A stretch of 64,000 nucleotides of DNA from Nissolia schottii (lineage: Eukaryota; Streptophyta; Magnoliopsida; Fabales; Fabaceae), in contig QANU01094918.1 of assembly GCA_003254905.1 (NCBI GenBank), positions 145,271 to 209,270 of the forward strand. The letters are read 5' to 3'. The notes beneath the pieces were generated by a model that saw nothing but the letters and a program-made list of their open reading frames with translations, did not search any database and was not told the DNA's origin. Positions 34,505 through 47,149 of this stretch are shown here, piece by piece. The stretch's first letter is position 1. Every line of letters begins with the position of its first letter. A program made the position numbers and the translations under genes.

Positions 34505-36524
34505 GCATTTAGTTAAATATATAATGATATCACCGTCTTAAAATCATTATCCAGATGCGACAACGGCAACACGAGTCGCTTACTTTGTCCACACTTGGGG
34601 ACAAACTCGTTTCGTCCACGCTTGGGGACATATCCACACTTGGGGATAGACTTACTTGGTCCACACTTGGGGACTTTATCTTTATTTTCTTAACATAAAC
34701 ATCATTCAATATCTCATAATGTTCTTTCTTTTCTTAACATAAACATCTTAACATAAACATAGTTCGAATATCTCATAGTGCATCAATACATATATGGTCA
34801 TCTATCATTCATTAGTATCTGAACGCCCTTGGACGCTACCATCATTTAATATCTCATAAAGCATCAACACATATATGGTCATATACTGTTCATCAAGTAT
34901 CCTTTTCTTAACATAAATCTTTCATAGCATATCATCATCATGCATATATGATCATAGCTTGAAACTATGGTATATCAGTACTTTTCTCAACACGTTCATT
35001 TTTTTTCATAATTTAGTTATCAGAAACCGGAAAGGTCCAAGATCTTACCCCAATGTTTTTGATAGCTCTAAGATCATTTTTAATACTTATAAATTCTGAT
35101 TCTAACCCCAAAACTACGAAATGACTATTTTACTCTTTTTCCCAAAAATGTTGTTTTTCACCCTTAAAACCCTGTTTTCTTTGGAATTTTAGTTCTCGAA
35201 AGCCCGAAGGGCTCAAAACTTGACCTTAAGGTTTTTGATAGTTCTAAACCCATATTTTTGAAAATCAACCTAGTTTTTCAGGTCCAAATTTCAAAATTCC
35301 CATTTTGCCCTTGTTTACCTGAAAACATCGTTTCTGTCTGTTTTACTAAGGAATTCATCAGGGACTCCAAAAATCACAAAACTTAACATCCCCACTCAAC
35401 TTTTCGTGTAGATTTCAGAAATAATATTAGTTTTCCATGATAAAATTCCCAGCATGTAGTTCCAGTTCAAAATGTGTTATGCTCCTATTCTAAGCTTAAG
35501 TCTACCTAAATTTTGACAGAGTCACAGATAACACTAGCAGTTTCTAGACAAATCTCAACAACATATATACAGTCATAGTCACATATAAAACATCCTAATA
35601 TCATACATCATCGAGCATAAAATCACATAGACAGTGGAGATGTCAGTTTACCCACTTGTACAGCTACTGCAAATAACTCAGGAAATCGGTGCAGAATCCT
35701 AGCTTGCCCTGGTGCTCCAAGCTCTTCCTATGATAGGTGTATGGAAGCTTTCCTTAGGAAGACTAAGAGAAATCTATGAGGTTAAGGTTAGGGAATCTTG
35801 GGCTAGGGTTTGTGCAGTAAAGTCTCTGGGTTTGTGTTTTGACAGAGTAATGACTGGGTGTGTAAACGGACAGAGCTTTGCTAAGGTTTTCCTCCTCTAT
35901 GGAATTTTATGTCATCCATGGGGTATTTATAGGCCTCTTGGTTGAATTTCACATTTCCAAAATGTCCTTGGACAAAATTACCAATTTGCCCTTGTTAGGT
36001 GACATAGCATGGTGACTCATGGGCTTAGTCACTACATGACTCACCATAGTCATGATTGCCTTTGAATTTTGACTAGCCACGTGGAAGCTTGTTGGCCGTG
36101 TATTGTGGTTATCTCTTGGTCGAATTTGTGGCCAAGAATTTTAGAGCCAAATACTGATCAATTTTGATCAGGTTTGGTCGTTACTAGTTCTTGTACTTCG
36201 CGTATGGTTATTCTAAAAATATTCTGATGGCATCCTTGTGATCTACTAATTTTTCTAAGGAAGAAATTGGGTTAATCTAAGGTAATTGTAAACTTATTAT
36301 CTCTGTAAGAGTACGTTTTACAGACACCTTAGATATACCATTGCACTTAGATGACTAAAATGATTTATTCTAGTGTCTGTAGAATTTTATGAAACTGACC
36401 ATAATTATTTCTACAGACATTTTTAACTTAAAAATTCATGTTTCTAAATTTTTAACCCATACAGAGGGCTTATACTAGTATTTATCCTGTGAAATCTTTA
36501 CTAAGGAAAAAGTGGGATGTTACA
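34505..36524 (+). mobile_element. Long-LTR family fragment, plus orientation (3' terminus preserved)
   Basis: It ends AGTGGGATGTTACA at 36524, the same terminus as the complete copy ending at 34504. The segment 34990-35340 carries two of the roughly 175-base units, and 35380-35410 (TTAACATCCCCACTCAACTT) is shared with 6150-6180. The first 50-odd bases (34505-34555) still belong to the CACTA element split by the upstream LTR. The left terminus of this fragment was not found. Confidence 0.6.
34585..34676 (+). repeat. Short tandem repeat of a TCCACACTTGGGGA unit
   Basis: Four copies of (G)TCCAC(A/G)CTTGGGGA(C/T) occur at about 34590, 34616, 34635 and 34660 with irregular spacers of 4-13 bases. 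A single TCCACGCTTGG occurs at 58982 in the complete minus-strand copy, so the motif has expanded here. Confidence 0.75.
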
Positions 36525-37271
36525 ATAAGTCAACAAGGTGGTCAATGAATATGGATTGCCACAAAGTAATGTCGCAAACAAAAGAAATCATAGAACATAG
36601 ATAGTAGTCACCATAAAAAAACAATGAGCAATTGTCAGCGAAAACAAATGGCAACATGTTTGAAGAGTTAGTAAAAATGCAGCCATAAAGTTCAAATGAA
36701 TATATTTGGAGGAAATAGTTATTGATATATTCACCCGTGCAAAAAAATATAACTTCCACTCAACGTGGCATGATAACTTCCATTCAACGTGGCATGAGAG
36801 AAATGATAACTATCATTTACCACAACATGAACATAGTGGGCAAGAACATGTCTTGTGAGTGGTTTGACGTCGACAAGAGGTTTCCAAAGTGGGTGGTTCT
36901 CCAATCGCAGAAGAGAAAAGAGAGAGGCCAGAGGAAGAAAAGAAGATAGTAGAAAGAAGAGTCAAAACTGATGAATTAGATTTTTTTTTCCTCAAAATTT
37001 GGGATAAAAGTGTTATTTGAATTGAAGGATATTAATGTTTGAAAAAAAATAAGATTGTGGTAAAATTAAAAGAAAGGCAAAATAAATGCGTTTAATATAA
37101 TATTTATAATAATATTTAAATAGACACAAGGATGAAATTGATTTGAGTTATAAAGTCGTAGTGGCGTGTCTTTGTTTTTTAAGTGGTATGGTAGACATCA
37201 CTTTTCAAAAATTAAAAAAAACATATCTTTTGAACGTAAAAATTAAAAACATCTAATTCAACCTCCTCCTC

Positions 37272-37304
<33 letters not shown>

Positions 37305-37616
37305 GACCTAATGTATTTTGTCGTATCACAGCACGGCCGACACAAATATTTTGCAAGCGAGAGGGGAGAAGCGAGAGAAACACATCCCTTCAAAATTACA
37401 AAATTAGTGACGTGGTGATTGAGCCAATCAGATTGTGCCACGGTATCAAACTCGGTCGTAAATTAATGTAAAGCGCCCAGAGCCACCGAGACAAAGCGCA
37501 GCCAATGACCGCACCTTTCCAGCCTCACGAATCACGATAACCTTCCTGTTCTGTTTGTTTTAACACGAATATCAGCTCCGCACACCCAAAAATGAAAAAA
37601 AAATAAAAATAAACGA
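36525..37616. other. Intergenic DNA upstream of PDAT
   Basis: No gene is supported. A pair of direct repeats, TAACTTCCACTCAACGTGGC and TAACTTCCATTCAACGTGGC, lies at about 36749 and 36774. An (ATT)n microsatellite lies at about 37275-37304. Confidence 0.45.
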
Positions 37617-37797
37617 ATTATGTTGTTTAAGTGGTAAGTAATTTAGTATTACTTAAATAAAATCTTAAATTTGACATTTTGTATATGTAATTATTTTTGT
37701 TGAGAGACTCATCCATCACAATCAAGTGTGCGATCTAAGTCAATTCGGATTAGATAAAGTTAGGCTTTAAATACGGGACCAACAACCTAATAAAAAA
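37617..37797 (+). mobile_element. Degenerate tRNA-derived SINE upstream of PDAT
   Basis: The order TTTAAGTGGTAAG, GAGAGACTCATCCATCACA, GTGTGCGATCTAAGTCAATT, CGGATTAG and GGGACCAACAACCTAATAAA parallels the well-preserved SINE at 56028-56209 piece by piece, with many substitutions. It ends in an A-rich tail. It lies within about 400 bases of the PDAT start codon. Confidence 0.6.
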
Positions 37798-38164
37798 TAA
37801 ATTGAAAAAAAGCAAAGCTTCAATATCACTTTCCGGTCAGTGATGCTCAGATCAATAATCACGTTTCTTCGATCTCCGCTTCAATATTCAGCGAAAAAAA
37901 ACGGGTTTTGTTTCTGAGCTCACCTTGCTGCCCGGCGAGATTTTAACTCAAAAGCTTCCTTCACTTCCCAAAATCCGCTCTTTGAGGAACAATAACGTGA
38001 TTCCATCACAGTTTCTTACGTGCATAAAAGGCGAAACTGAAGAGGGAGAAGAAAAGAAACTGAAGAAAAGAAGGTGATCAATCTTCTCGAGAAAATCCGG
38101 GCTCTTTTACCAGCACCCTCGAGAAAAATTCCGGGCTTGGAGCAGAGCATAGTAGCTCCAGAAC
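37798..38164 (+). promoter_or_regulatory. PDAT 5' region and leader
   Basis: The 300 bases before the ATG at 38165 contain purine-rich sequence (AGAGGGAGAAGAAAAGAAAC) typical of a plant 5' leader. No ATG in a long frame precedes the start. The transcription start and a TATA box could not be assigned with confidence. Confidence 0.4.
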
Positions 38165-41100
38165 ATGTCTTCGGTTCGAAGGAGAAGAGGGTCGGAGACG
38201 GACAGGGCTCGGGCTCAGAGCTCGGAACCGAAGAATCAGGACAATGAAGAAGTGATAATAGAAGAAGAAGAAGAAGGTGGTGATGAAGGGGGTAAGAAGA
38301 AGAACAGGAACAAGAAGGAGGTGAAGGAGAAGAGAAAGAAGAAGGAGAAGAAGAATTGGTCTTGCATCGATAACTGTTGCTGGTTAGTTGGGTGCATTTG
38401 CACGCTGTGGTGGTTCCTGCTGTTTCTCTACAAGGCGATGCCGGCCTCGCTCCCCCAGTACGTCAGCGACAGGATCACGGGGCCGCCGCCGGACCCGCCG
38501 GGGCTGAAGCTGAGGAAGGAGGGGCTGAGGGTGAAGCACCCGGTGGTCTTCGTGCCGGGGATCGTCACCGGCGGGCTCGAGCTGTGGGAGGGCCACCAGT
38601 GCGCGGAGGGGTTGTTCAGGAAGCGCTTGTGGGGTGGCACCTTTGGAGAAGTCTACAAGAGGTACCATTTTCTTGTGGCGATAATTTTTTTTTTTTTAGG
38701 TTGTTTGTCTAGTATCCAATACTTAACTTTGACTAATCCGAGTTGATTCAGGCCAGACACCTAGTTATGGTAGGTGAGTCTCCCAGCGGGGATGTGGTGA
38801 TAATTTTTTATTGTGATTGAAAATAACACGTTGAAATGGTACTCCGTTCGGTAAACATGTTGCCTTAATTTCAACTTGTTTCTGTTATTGGGCGGATTCA
38901 TTGGAAGTGAGGGAAGTGGAGAACTTTCCTTTTATGGTCTTGTTGGTTGGTGAGGAGATTCCCTGAGATGGTTGAATTTTGCTCTCGAGTTATTTTTTTC
39001 TTCTTTTTATTTTACTGATTTTTGTTGGAATCACTGATCATTCTTTTCCTCGAAACTTCTGACTCTTGACGAGAATTCAAGATATTTTCAAGTGCCGAAG
39101 CTGCTTTCTTTGTAGGAGAAATGAAGTTGCCAGGTCAAACTTCAATTAGCTATAAATATTCACTTAGGAAAATAGATATTTAAATAATTTTTTTTTTGTT
39201 TTTTAAGTCCGCCATGGACTTGTTTGGATGTGTGGTGCTGATCCTGAGTGCTTGATTGGAAGAATTTCAGCCCCTTTTTCCCTTGCACTTGGTATGTGGA
39301 AGGACTATTCAGGTTCAAAGTATGGCACACGTTTCTGATTGTTGCAGAAGTGCAATTTTCTCTTGGCCCTTATTAGATGTACTTACTTCTGTGTAATCCA
39401 AATGGTAACCCTAACTTATGGCCCGGATACGGCATATGAGATAGTTCAACATGACCTGTGCTTATTTTAATGTTCACCCTTTTCTGGTGGGAATATAGGG
39501 AACTACGGCTGATTTCTTTCCACTTCTTACCAAGAGTTGTTTCTTAAAATCTTGACCTAAACTTTCTTTTTTTGAATCGTTTGTAGGCCTTCGTGCTGGG
39601 CAGAGCACATGTCACTGGACAACGAAACGGGATTGGATCCAGACGGCATACGAGTCAGGCCTGTCTCCGGACTTGTAGCTGCTGATTACTTTGCTGCTGG
39701 ATATTTCGTGTGGGCAGTCCTGATTGCTAACTTGGCGCGCATTGGTTATGAAGAAAAAACTATGTACATGGCTGCGTACGATTGGAGAATATCATTTCAG
39801 AACACAGAGGTATTCTTTAACGAGAAATTCTTGTGCGGTCCTGGAATGTCAGACCGCAGAATGAATGATTTAAGCCCCCCATCTTGGGAGGATTCACCAT
39901 TTATAGCTGAGATGTTATTCATCATGCACGTTAGAATATATCCAACATGGCTTCATGGGATTGCATAAGAATTTCTCTTATTTGACTTTGTTTACCTGGG
40001 GTTCTATCTAACCAAAAGATGTTCATTGATTATACCTATAAGAATACAAACAACATTTTTTTCAAGTGGCTGAGGCATGTTTTCTCTTTTCCCATTGATA
40101 AATTGATTTGTCAGGTGCGAGATCAAACACNCTCTTTTCCTCGAAACTTCTGACTCTTGACGAGAATTCAAGATATTTTCAAGTACCGAAGCTGCTTTCT
40201 TTGTAAATCCCGGAGAAATGGAGTTGCCAGGTCAAACATCAATTAGCCATAACTATTCATTTAGGAAAATAGATATTTAAATTAATTTTTTTGTTTTTTA
40301 AGTCCACCATGGACTTGTTTGGATGTGTGGTGCTGATCCTGAGTGCTTGATTGGAAGAATTTCAGCCCCTTTTTCCCTTGCACTTGGTATGTGGAAGGAC
40401 TATTCAGGTTCAAAGTATGGCACACGTTTCTGATTGTTGCAGAAGTGCAATTTTCTCTTGGCCCTTTTTAGATGTACTTACTTCTGTGTAATCCAAATGG
40501 TAACCCTAACTTATGGCCCGGATATGGCATATGAGATAGTTCACCATGACTTGTGCTTATTTTAATGTTCACCCTTTTCTGGTGGGAATATAGGGAACTA
40601 CGGCTGATTTCTTTCCACTTCTTAGCAAGAGTTGTTTCTTAAAATCTTGACCTAAACTTTCTTTTTTTGAATCGTTTGTAGGCCTTCGTGCTGGGCAGAG
40701 CACATGTCACTGGACAACGAAACGGGATTGGATCCAGACGGCATACGAGTCAGGCCTGTCTCCGGACTTGTAGCAGCTGATTACTTTGCTGCTGGATATT
40801 TCGTGTGGGCAGTCCTGATTGCTAACTTGGCGCGCATTGGTTATGAAGAAAAAACTATGTACATGGCTGCGTACGATTGGAGAATATCATTTCAGAACAC
40901 AGAGGTATTCTTTAACGAGAAATTCTTGTGCGGTCCTGGAATGTCAGACCGCAGAATGAATGATTTAAGCCCCCCATCTTGGGAGGATTCACCATTTATA
41001 GCTGAGATGTTATTCATCATGCACGTTAGAATATATCCAACATGGCTTCATGGGATTGCATAAGAATTTCTCTTATTTGACTTTGTTTACCTGGGGTTCT

Positions 41101-44100
41101 ATCTAACCAAAAGATGTTCATTGATTATACCTATAAGAATACAAACAACATTTTTTTCAAGTGGCTGAGGCATGTTTTCTCTTTTCCCATTGATAAATTG
41201 ATTTGTCAGGTGCGAGATCAAACACTAAGCCGGATAAAAAGCAACATAGAACTTATGGTTGCTACTAATGGTGGGCATAAGGCAGTTGTTATTCCACATT
41301 CAATGGGGGTCTTGTACTTCCTTCATTTTATGAAGTGGGTTGAAGCACCAGCTCCAATGGGTGGTGGGGGCGGACCAGATTGGTGCTCCAAATATATAAA
41401 GGCAGTTGTGAACATCGGCGGGCCGTTTTTAGGCGTCCCCAAGGCTATAGCAGGGCTTTTCTCAGCTGAAGCCCGAGATATTGCTGTTGCCAGGTAAGTT
41501 TACATACTGTTCAATTACTAAGTAACAAGTTAGTGATCGCTCACTTATAGCGTGTTAAGAACCATCTCTCCCGAAAATTTAATGCACAGGCCAACCTTAT
41601 TTCTTGTGCTAAAAAATTGACTAATGAAGCTGCACGAATCGAACTCTAACCATTTAGTTGTACAGGCTCTGATACCATCTCAAAAATCATCTCTCCTAAA
41701 AGTTTAGGCCGTTTGGTAGAGGCAATTGAGCAATTTTTATATTTAACCAACAATATTATTGTACTTCAGCTAACAACGTCTATATCAGTTACACTGTAAA
41801 CCTGTTTACTATACTTGTTTAAATCAGCTGTGCTGTAAATCAGTTAAAGATATCTCTTCTGTCCTACTCTTTTACAAGAGAAAGCAAATTCTGATTGTAT
41901 GTGGCACTCGTTATCATATTGCCATACATGTTTTTGCTCAACCAGACCAATAATTGATTTGGTTCTTTCTTGTTGTATATGAAGGGCGATTGCACCGGGG
42001 TTTCTAGATAATGATCTGTTTCGCCTTCAAACCTTACAACATGTAATGAGGATGACCCGCACTTGGGACTCAACAATGTCAATGATACCAAGGGGCGGGG
42101 AAACTATATGGGGTGGCCTTGATTGGTCGCCAGAGGAAGGCTACATCCCTAGGAAGAGAAAGCAAAGCACTAATGGTGAAACTACTCAGTTTTCGGGCCA
42201 AGAAGAGACAAATAAAACAGATGTTGCCAACTATGGAAGGATGATATCATTTGGAAGAGATGTGGCTGAGGCGCGTTCCCTTGAGATCGAGAGGATTGAT
42301 TTTCAGGTGAGGCTAATTTTCAGCATTGAATCTTGAAATTGTTGTGGCCTTGTACACTTTCTCCTTTTACCAATATCTATCTCGGGGAAAAAAAAGCATT
42401 TTATCCTGTGCACTTTACCCCTTCACTTTTAAAAACCTGTAAATCGACCCTTAACATTTCATAAGAAGTGCAAACCAACCCTTAAACGATTATATAACCC
42501 TCGTCTCTCTCCCTTCTCTTCCCTCTCTATCATCCACTTCTCCAAGAAGATAAGGGTAGTCTGATCATGTAAGTGTTAATTTGTACTCTTACGAAATGTT
42601 TGGAATCGATTAATACGTTTTTAAAAGCCACGGCAGCATCGTAAAGTGCACATGAGCTACAGTTGGTGAAGTGCAGTCAGTTTTCTCAGTTCATATGTTA
42701 TAGTTAATAGTAATACTGATCTTTTTCTCTTGTTAATAGGGTTCCATTAAGGGTCACAGTGTTGCAAATACCACCTGTCGTGATGTGTGGACCGAGTACC
42801 ATGACATGGGAGTTGAGGGAGTAAGAGCTGTTGCCGAACATAAAGTTTACACAGCTTCCACAATCATAGACCTGCTTCAATTTGTTGCTCCAAAAATGAT
42901 GGCACGAGGCAGTGCTCATTTCTCTTATGGAATTGCTGACAACTTGGATGATCCTAAATACCAACACTACAAATATTGGTCAAACCCCTTGGAGACAAAG
43001 TGAGAATTTCAGTTTCCCTTACTCTCTTCACCTTATTTGTCAGTTTATTTGAATCACTATTCTTCCTCTACATTTCTGAATTTGATGCTTTGGTGATAGT
43101 TCTCCAAAAGTTGTTTAGCCTCTTCAGTGTAGCCTCTTCATTATATTAATGTTTGATCTGCTTACACTCTTACTACTTCATTAGTAGGCTTTGGTAGTTG
43201 CTGATTTTCATCTATAATAACACGTACCCTCATAAATGCTCTATAGATACCTCCCTGGTACATTTGTTAGGTTCAAATCAGATTAGATACACCCAGAAAT
43301 GTAAAAAAGGTAGGAACATATAATTGTCAATTTGTCATCAATCATGACATAGTTTAATTAAAGCATCATAATAAATCATATGCTCTAGATATCTTCTGAA
43401 TAAAATACTCATTATGAATTTGTGGTGTGAAAAATGGAAATTTGGGTGGTTGCTCTAGTTGAATCCTCTAGACATAATCATCTTTCACAGCATGAAGGAA
43501 TATATATATCAAGAATCATCTCTCCTTAAAGCAAGTTGTCGGATAGAGACAATTGAATGGTTTTATATTTAACAGAATATACTGTATTTGGTTGCTCGCG
43601 TTTTTAAATCTCCCTTCGGTTCGCGCTGTTGCTATTCTAACATCTCACCTGATACCTGCAGATTACCAAATGCTCCTGACATGGAAATCTTCTCTTTGTA
43701 TGGAGTAGGCTTGCCAACCGAAAGAGCTTATGTTTACAAGCTATCTCCCTATGCTGAGTGTTATATCCCTTTCGAAATTGATACTGCGGCAAATGACGGC
43801 GATGAAGACAGCTGTCTGAAGGGTGGAGTCTACACAATTGATGGGGATGAGACTGTGCCAGTCCTAAGTTCAGGCTTCATGTGTGCTAAAGGTTGGCGTG
43901 GGAAGACCAGGTTCAACCCTTCCGGGATTCGGACTCACATCAGAGAATACGAGCATTCTCCTCCGGCCAACTTTCTGGAGGGCCGGGGAACGCAGAGTGG
44001 CGCTCATGTTGATATAATGGGAAATTTTGCATTGATTGAGGATGTTATAAGGGTGGCTGCTGGGGCAACAGGAGAAGATCTTGGAGGTGATCAAGTATAT

Positions 44101-44145
44101 TCTGACATCTTTAAATGGTCTGAGAAAATTAAGTTGCCCCTATGA
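38165..44145 (+). CDS. PDAT1: Phospholipid:diacylglycerol acyltransferase (PDAT1-like)
   Basis: PDAT moves an acyl group from sn-2 of a phospholipid to diacylglycerol, giving triacylglycerol and a lysophospholipid, at the endoplasmic reticulum. Best splicing is join(38165..38661, 40682..40904, 41210..41493, 41985..42306, 42740..42999, 43662..44145), giving 689 residues; Arabidopsis PDAT1 has about 670. The N-terminus is basic and acidic, followed by one membrane segment at about 71-89 (CWLVGCICTLWWFLLFLY). LCAT-fold motifs follow: PGIVTGGLELWEG (131-143), the nucleophile elbow PHSMG with Ser271, Asp591 in GDETVP and His644 in SGAHVDIMGN. All introns are GT-AG with consistent phases. A tandem copy of exon 2 lies at 39587-39809 and differs by one synonymous change. 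Each copy is 223 bases, so including both shifts the frame. Intron 1 holds a SINE piece. Confidence 0.95.
38685..38797 (-). mobile_element. 5'-truncated SINE in PDAT intron 1
   Basis: On the minus strand the segment reads CCCCGCTGGGAGACTCACCT, then CTAGGTGTCTGGCCTGAATC, CGGATTAGTC and a T-run at 38685-38697 that is the poly(A) tail in reverse. It matches the 3' two thirds of the SINE at 56028-56209. It begins only about two dozen bases after the exon 1 splice donor. Confidence 0.7.
39042..40130 (+). pseudogene. Duplicate copy of PDAT exon 2 with flanking introns
   Basis: The block 39042-40130 is repeated at 40133-41225 with few differences, including a small indel near 39115 versus 40207 (GTAGGAG against GTAAATCCCGGAG). 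The first copy holds exon 2 (39587-39809) and the first 16 bases of exon 3 (40115-40130), and then stops at a single N at 40131. The second copy continues into the full exon 3. The break in the middle of an exon at an N is what two overlapping contig ends joined without merging would give. A real tandem duplication is the alternative. Confidence 0.85.
41555..41760. repeat. Repeat fragment in PDAT intron 3
   Basis: The stretch containing AATCATCTCTCCTAAAAG, GGTAGAGGCAATTGAGCAAT and TTTATATTTAAC reappears in degenerate form at 43505-43575 in intron 5. It also holds an internal duplication (ACCATCTCTCCCGAAAATTT at 41562 and ATCATCTCTCCTAAAAGTTT at 41685). The class is not known to me. Confidence 0.5.
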
Positions 44146-44560
44146 ATGAAGCAGGAATGCACTTTCTATCTGCCAATTCTTTGAAACTCCCATAAGAACA
44201 AGATCATGTTCGATTGTTGCAGTACCATTTCTTGTTCTGCTGATCAAACATTGGTTTAGTTAAGAGAGCATGTATTGGTTGTTACTGTAGTCAAAGTAAG
44301 GGATTTGTCATCTTGCATGTCCAATGAATGGATTTCGTCGTTGCTGATAAATGGGGTCAGGGACATGGTTCTAACCAAGTTGAGCTGGTTGTGTAATATT
44401 TTACAGCAGGGGCAGAATTTAAAGAACTTTTGGTTCATTTCACTGTATCCTCATAATTTTACATGTTTGAATTAGCTAAAAAGCTAAAAAGGAAATAGTA
44501 GTTAATGCATGTTTGAATTAGCCTGTTTTTACTTTCTGAATAAATTTATAACCAAGTTGT
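44146..44560 (+). other. PDAT 3' UTR region with AATAAA
   Basis: The stop codon ends at 44145. A canonical poly(A) signal AATAAA lies at 44539-44544, about 395 bases downstream. The short frames in between have no protein character. The true cleavage site could be earlier. Confidence 0.45.
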
Positions 44561-44762
44561 GTGTATAGGAGGTTGGTTTAAAGGAAAAAAAGGAAATGAA
44601 TATGAAAATTTTAATATATTCATGAGTTTTATAATGGGGAGAATCATTTGAAGATTTTATTAACTCTTTATTGAAACCCTTGTTATCATTATTTTGGGTT
44701 TTTAGTTCCTAAATTGGACTTTGTAATTAAATTAGACTATGAGTGAGTTTAGATTGATTATA

Positions 44763-44809
<47 letters not shown>

Positions 44810-47149
44810 TAATATTTCCAGTATCAATTGGGAACAATTCGAAATAATAATTCTATAAGGAAAGGCTCGTATGAATGGGAAGGGTTATAGTGGTATTGAC
44901 TGTGGAGTTATGTGGATGAAGAATATATTCTAAGATTGATTTTCGCTATAGGTAGAAGTAATGTATTGGAATTGATTTATCGATTTCCCATGGATGGTGT
45001 CAAATGTTCTGAACAAGCTAAAAAGAATCCACCAACAAGTTGAAAGTCAAACAGAGCAGAAAATTGATTGAGCTCTAAGTTTTATGAGTGCATAGATTAG
45101 ATTGGAACATGCTCTCCTATAGTTCAAAATGAGCTTTTTAGTTAGTATTATGAGTAATTTACAATATTGGCAATTGAGTACTTAATAAATGACCAAATGG
45201 CCATAATTTCAATTATGATAGTGTTAAATTTGATCGATTATAGAGCAAGACCATTATAAGAGTTGGTGGTCAGCAATTTTAATCCCATAAATTGTATGGC
45301 TAATTAATGAAAGAATTTATTGTGATAGTAATTATGGGTCAAATACCATATTTTAAAATTTTAGTAGAGCGAGTCATCAACCTTTACTAAAAGCTCTTCA
45401 GCTTGACTTAGGAGCGTGCCCATCCCAAGAAGTAATAAAACTTTCTAACAAAAGAGCAATATTGAAGCAATCCAAACAAACTATTGTGGCAACAATCAAC
45501 TAACAAGAAAAATTAAGGAAAAAAACTGGAACACCAAATTTAACTTGACAAAATTCCCTCCATTTGGGATACCTATAAACCTATAGGGCGACAAAATTCC
45601 ACTGTATATCGACTAAAATAGATATATAAAGGAATCTCACAAGTTGCAATTACTAGGATCATGTGCACAACAATATATCCGCATCATCAAAATTAAAGCT
45701 TAAAGTCCAATTGAAAAGATTTTAGTTTACAGTGATAATTTACCAAAGGATATAAAAATTCAAGGAATTTGTATTCTTTTCCCTTGTTTGTTTTACCACT
45801 CATTTTTTACTAAAAAAATTCTAGTTAATTTTTTGTTGACCAACTAATATTACTTTTTACAAAACCTATGCGGTTACGAGGGTTAGGACTTTTGTGCGAC
45901 CTCGAAATTAAAAGTTAATACGCATAAATCTTGAGCCATTTGTTTGAAGAATATGACGTGAATTTGGCAAGATTTGGGACCTCAAGTTCATAAGTGTGTG
46001 CTCTACCTGCTAGGTTATCACATGTTCTTGTGTCATTATGTTGTAATTAATATATATAGAGAGAGATTGAATGTAATTATTTTTTTTTTATATAAATAGA
46101 CATTGTTTTCAATAAGTTTTTACTTATCTCAATTCATCTACACATACAATAAAGGGGATTCCAAAAAAATTATGATTTGGGATCCAATTATTTTTCTATT
46201 TTTACCCTTTTATAACCCTTTTTTCTCTTTTAATTTTTCTCACAAAATATAACTTTCCAATTTCTATCTCTTAGGCTAACCACTACTTTCATTCCTTTAC
46301 AATTTCTTCTACTCTTTTTATTTATTCATCTCACTCCTACTTTTTTTTTTCATTTTTACAACAATCCATAACAAGTTTAAATTTTTGTGCTTACAACCCG
46401 CTAGTGAAAATAAATCTCATAAAGAGATGTTATGACATGAACATTTAGGCCTTTGAATATAATGTTACTATAATTTCTTTCTTCAATTTTTTTATTTTGT
46501 ATCTTTATATAGATCATTTTACTATAATTTCTTTCTCCATTTTTTTTTATTTTTCAAATTTCAATCATTGACTCTTAAATTAATTACAATTAAAATTAAA
46601 ATGCTACTTAAAATTATAATCCTCTCTAAAAATTTTATGTTAACTTTTCTACAATGTTCTTTTTATATATCCAAAAATGTTCTTTTTATATTATGAAGGA
46701 AGAATGATATAATTATCTATATGCAAAAGAAAAATGTATTGAATGTAAACTATATATTAATCTTTATGAGTATTGAATACGATTCGGTATGTGGTAATAT
46801 TTATAATTTAAGTTGTTAAAAAATTGAAACACCTAAGTTATTGATATTGATATGTTACGTACTATAATAGTTAAACATGTATATTGTATATATCATGTCT
46901 ATGTTTTAGTAAGTAAATGGATATAATTGATATTTATTTACAAAAAGTAACTTATATATGAAACCGTGAATATATTTATTTTATATTTAGAGATAAATTC
47001 AAATTAGTGCTTATTTTAATAAATATATATATATATATTTATTTAGATTGACATAATTAAAATACTTATATTATTATTTTTAATTTTAAAATTAATATTA
47101 AGTTAAAATATAGTTAAATAACTATTAATTATTTTAACTTATTTTGTAG
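44561..47149. other. AT-rich intergenic DNA
   Basis: No gene is supported. It holds an (AT)n microsatellite at 44765-44805. A possible minus-strand tRNA-derived SINE head lies at about 46025-45870 (AACCTAGCAGGTAGAGCACA resembles the D-arm of a tRNA). The rest is AT-rich with long T and A runs and may include the interior of the CACTA element whose end lies at 53387. Confidence 0.45.
44765..44805. repeat. (AT)n microsatellite
   Basis: About twenty uninterrupted AT dinucleotides, about 620 bases downstream of the PDAT stop codon. Confidence 0.95.

Noticed and set aside
38377..38712. Long frames in other phases and on the minus strand over PDAT exon 1
   Set aside because: They are shadows of the GC-rich coding exon. 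The true frame is fixed by PDAT motifs and the splice phases.
44765..44805. Possible regulatory hairpin in the (AT)n tract
   Set aside because: A simple dinucleotide microsatellite always folds on itself, and nothing else supports a function.
45870..46030. Possible tRNA gene on the minus strand (AACCTAGCAGGTAGAGCACA)
   Set aside because: Only the D-arm-like part fits. Acceptor, anticodon and T arms do not pair, so at best it is a SINE head.
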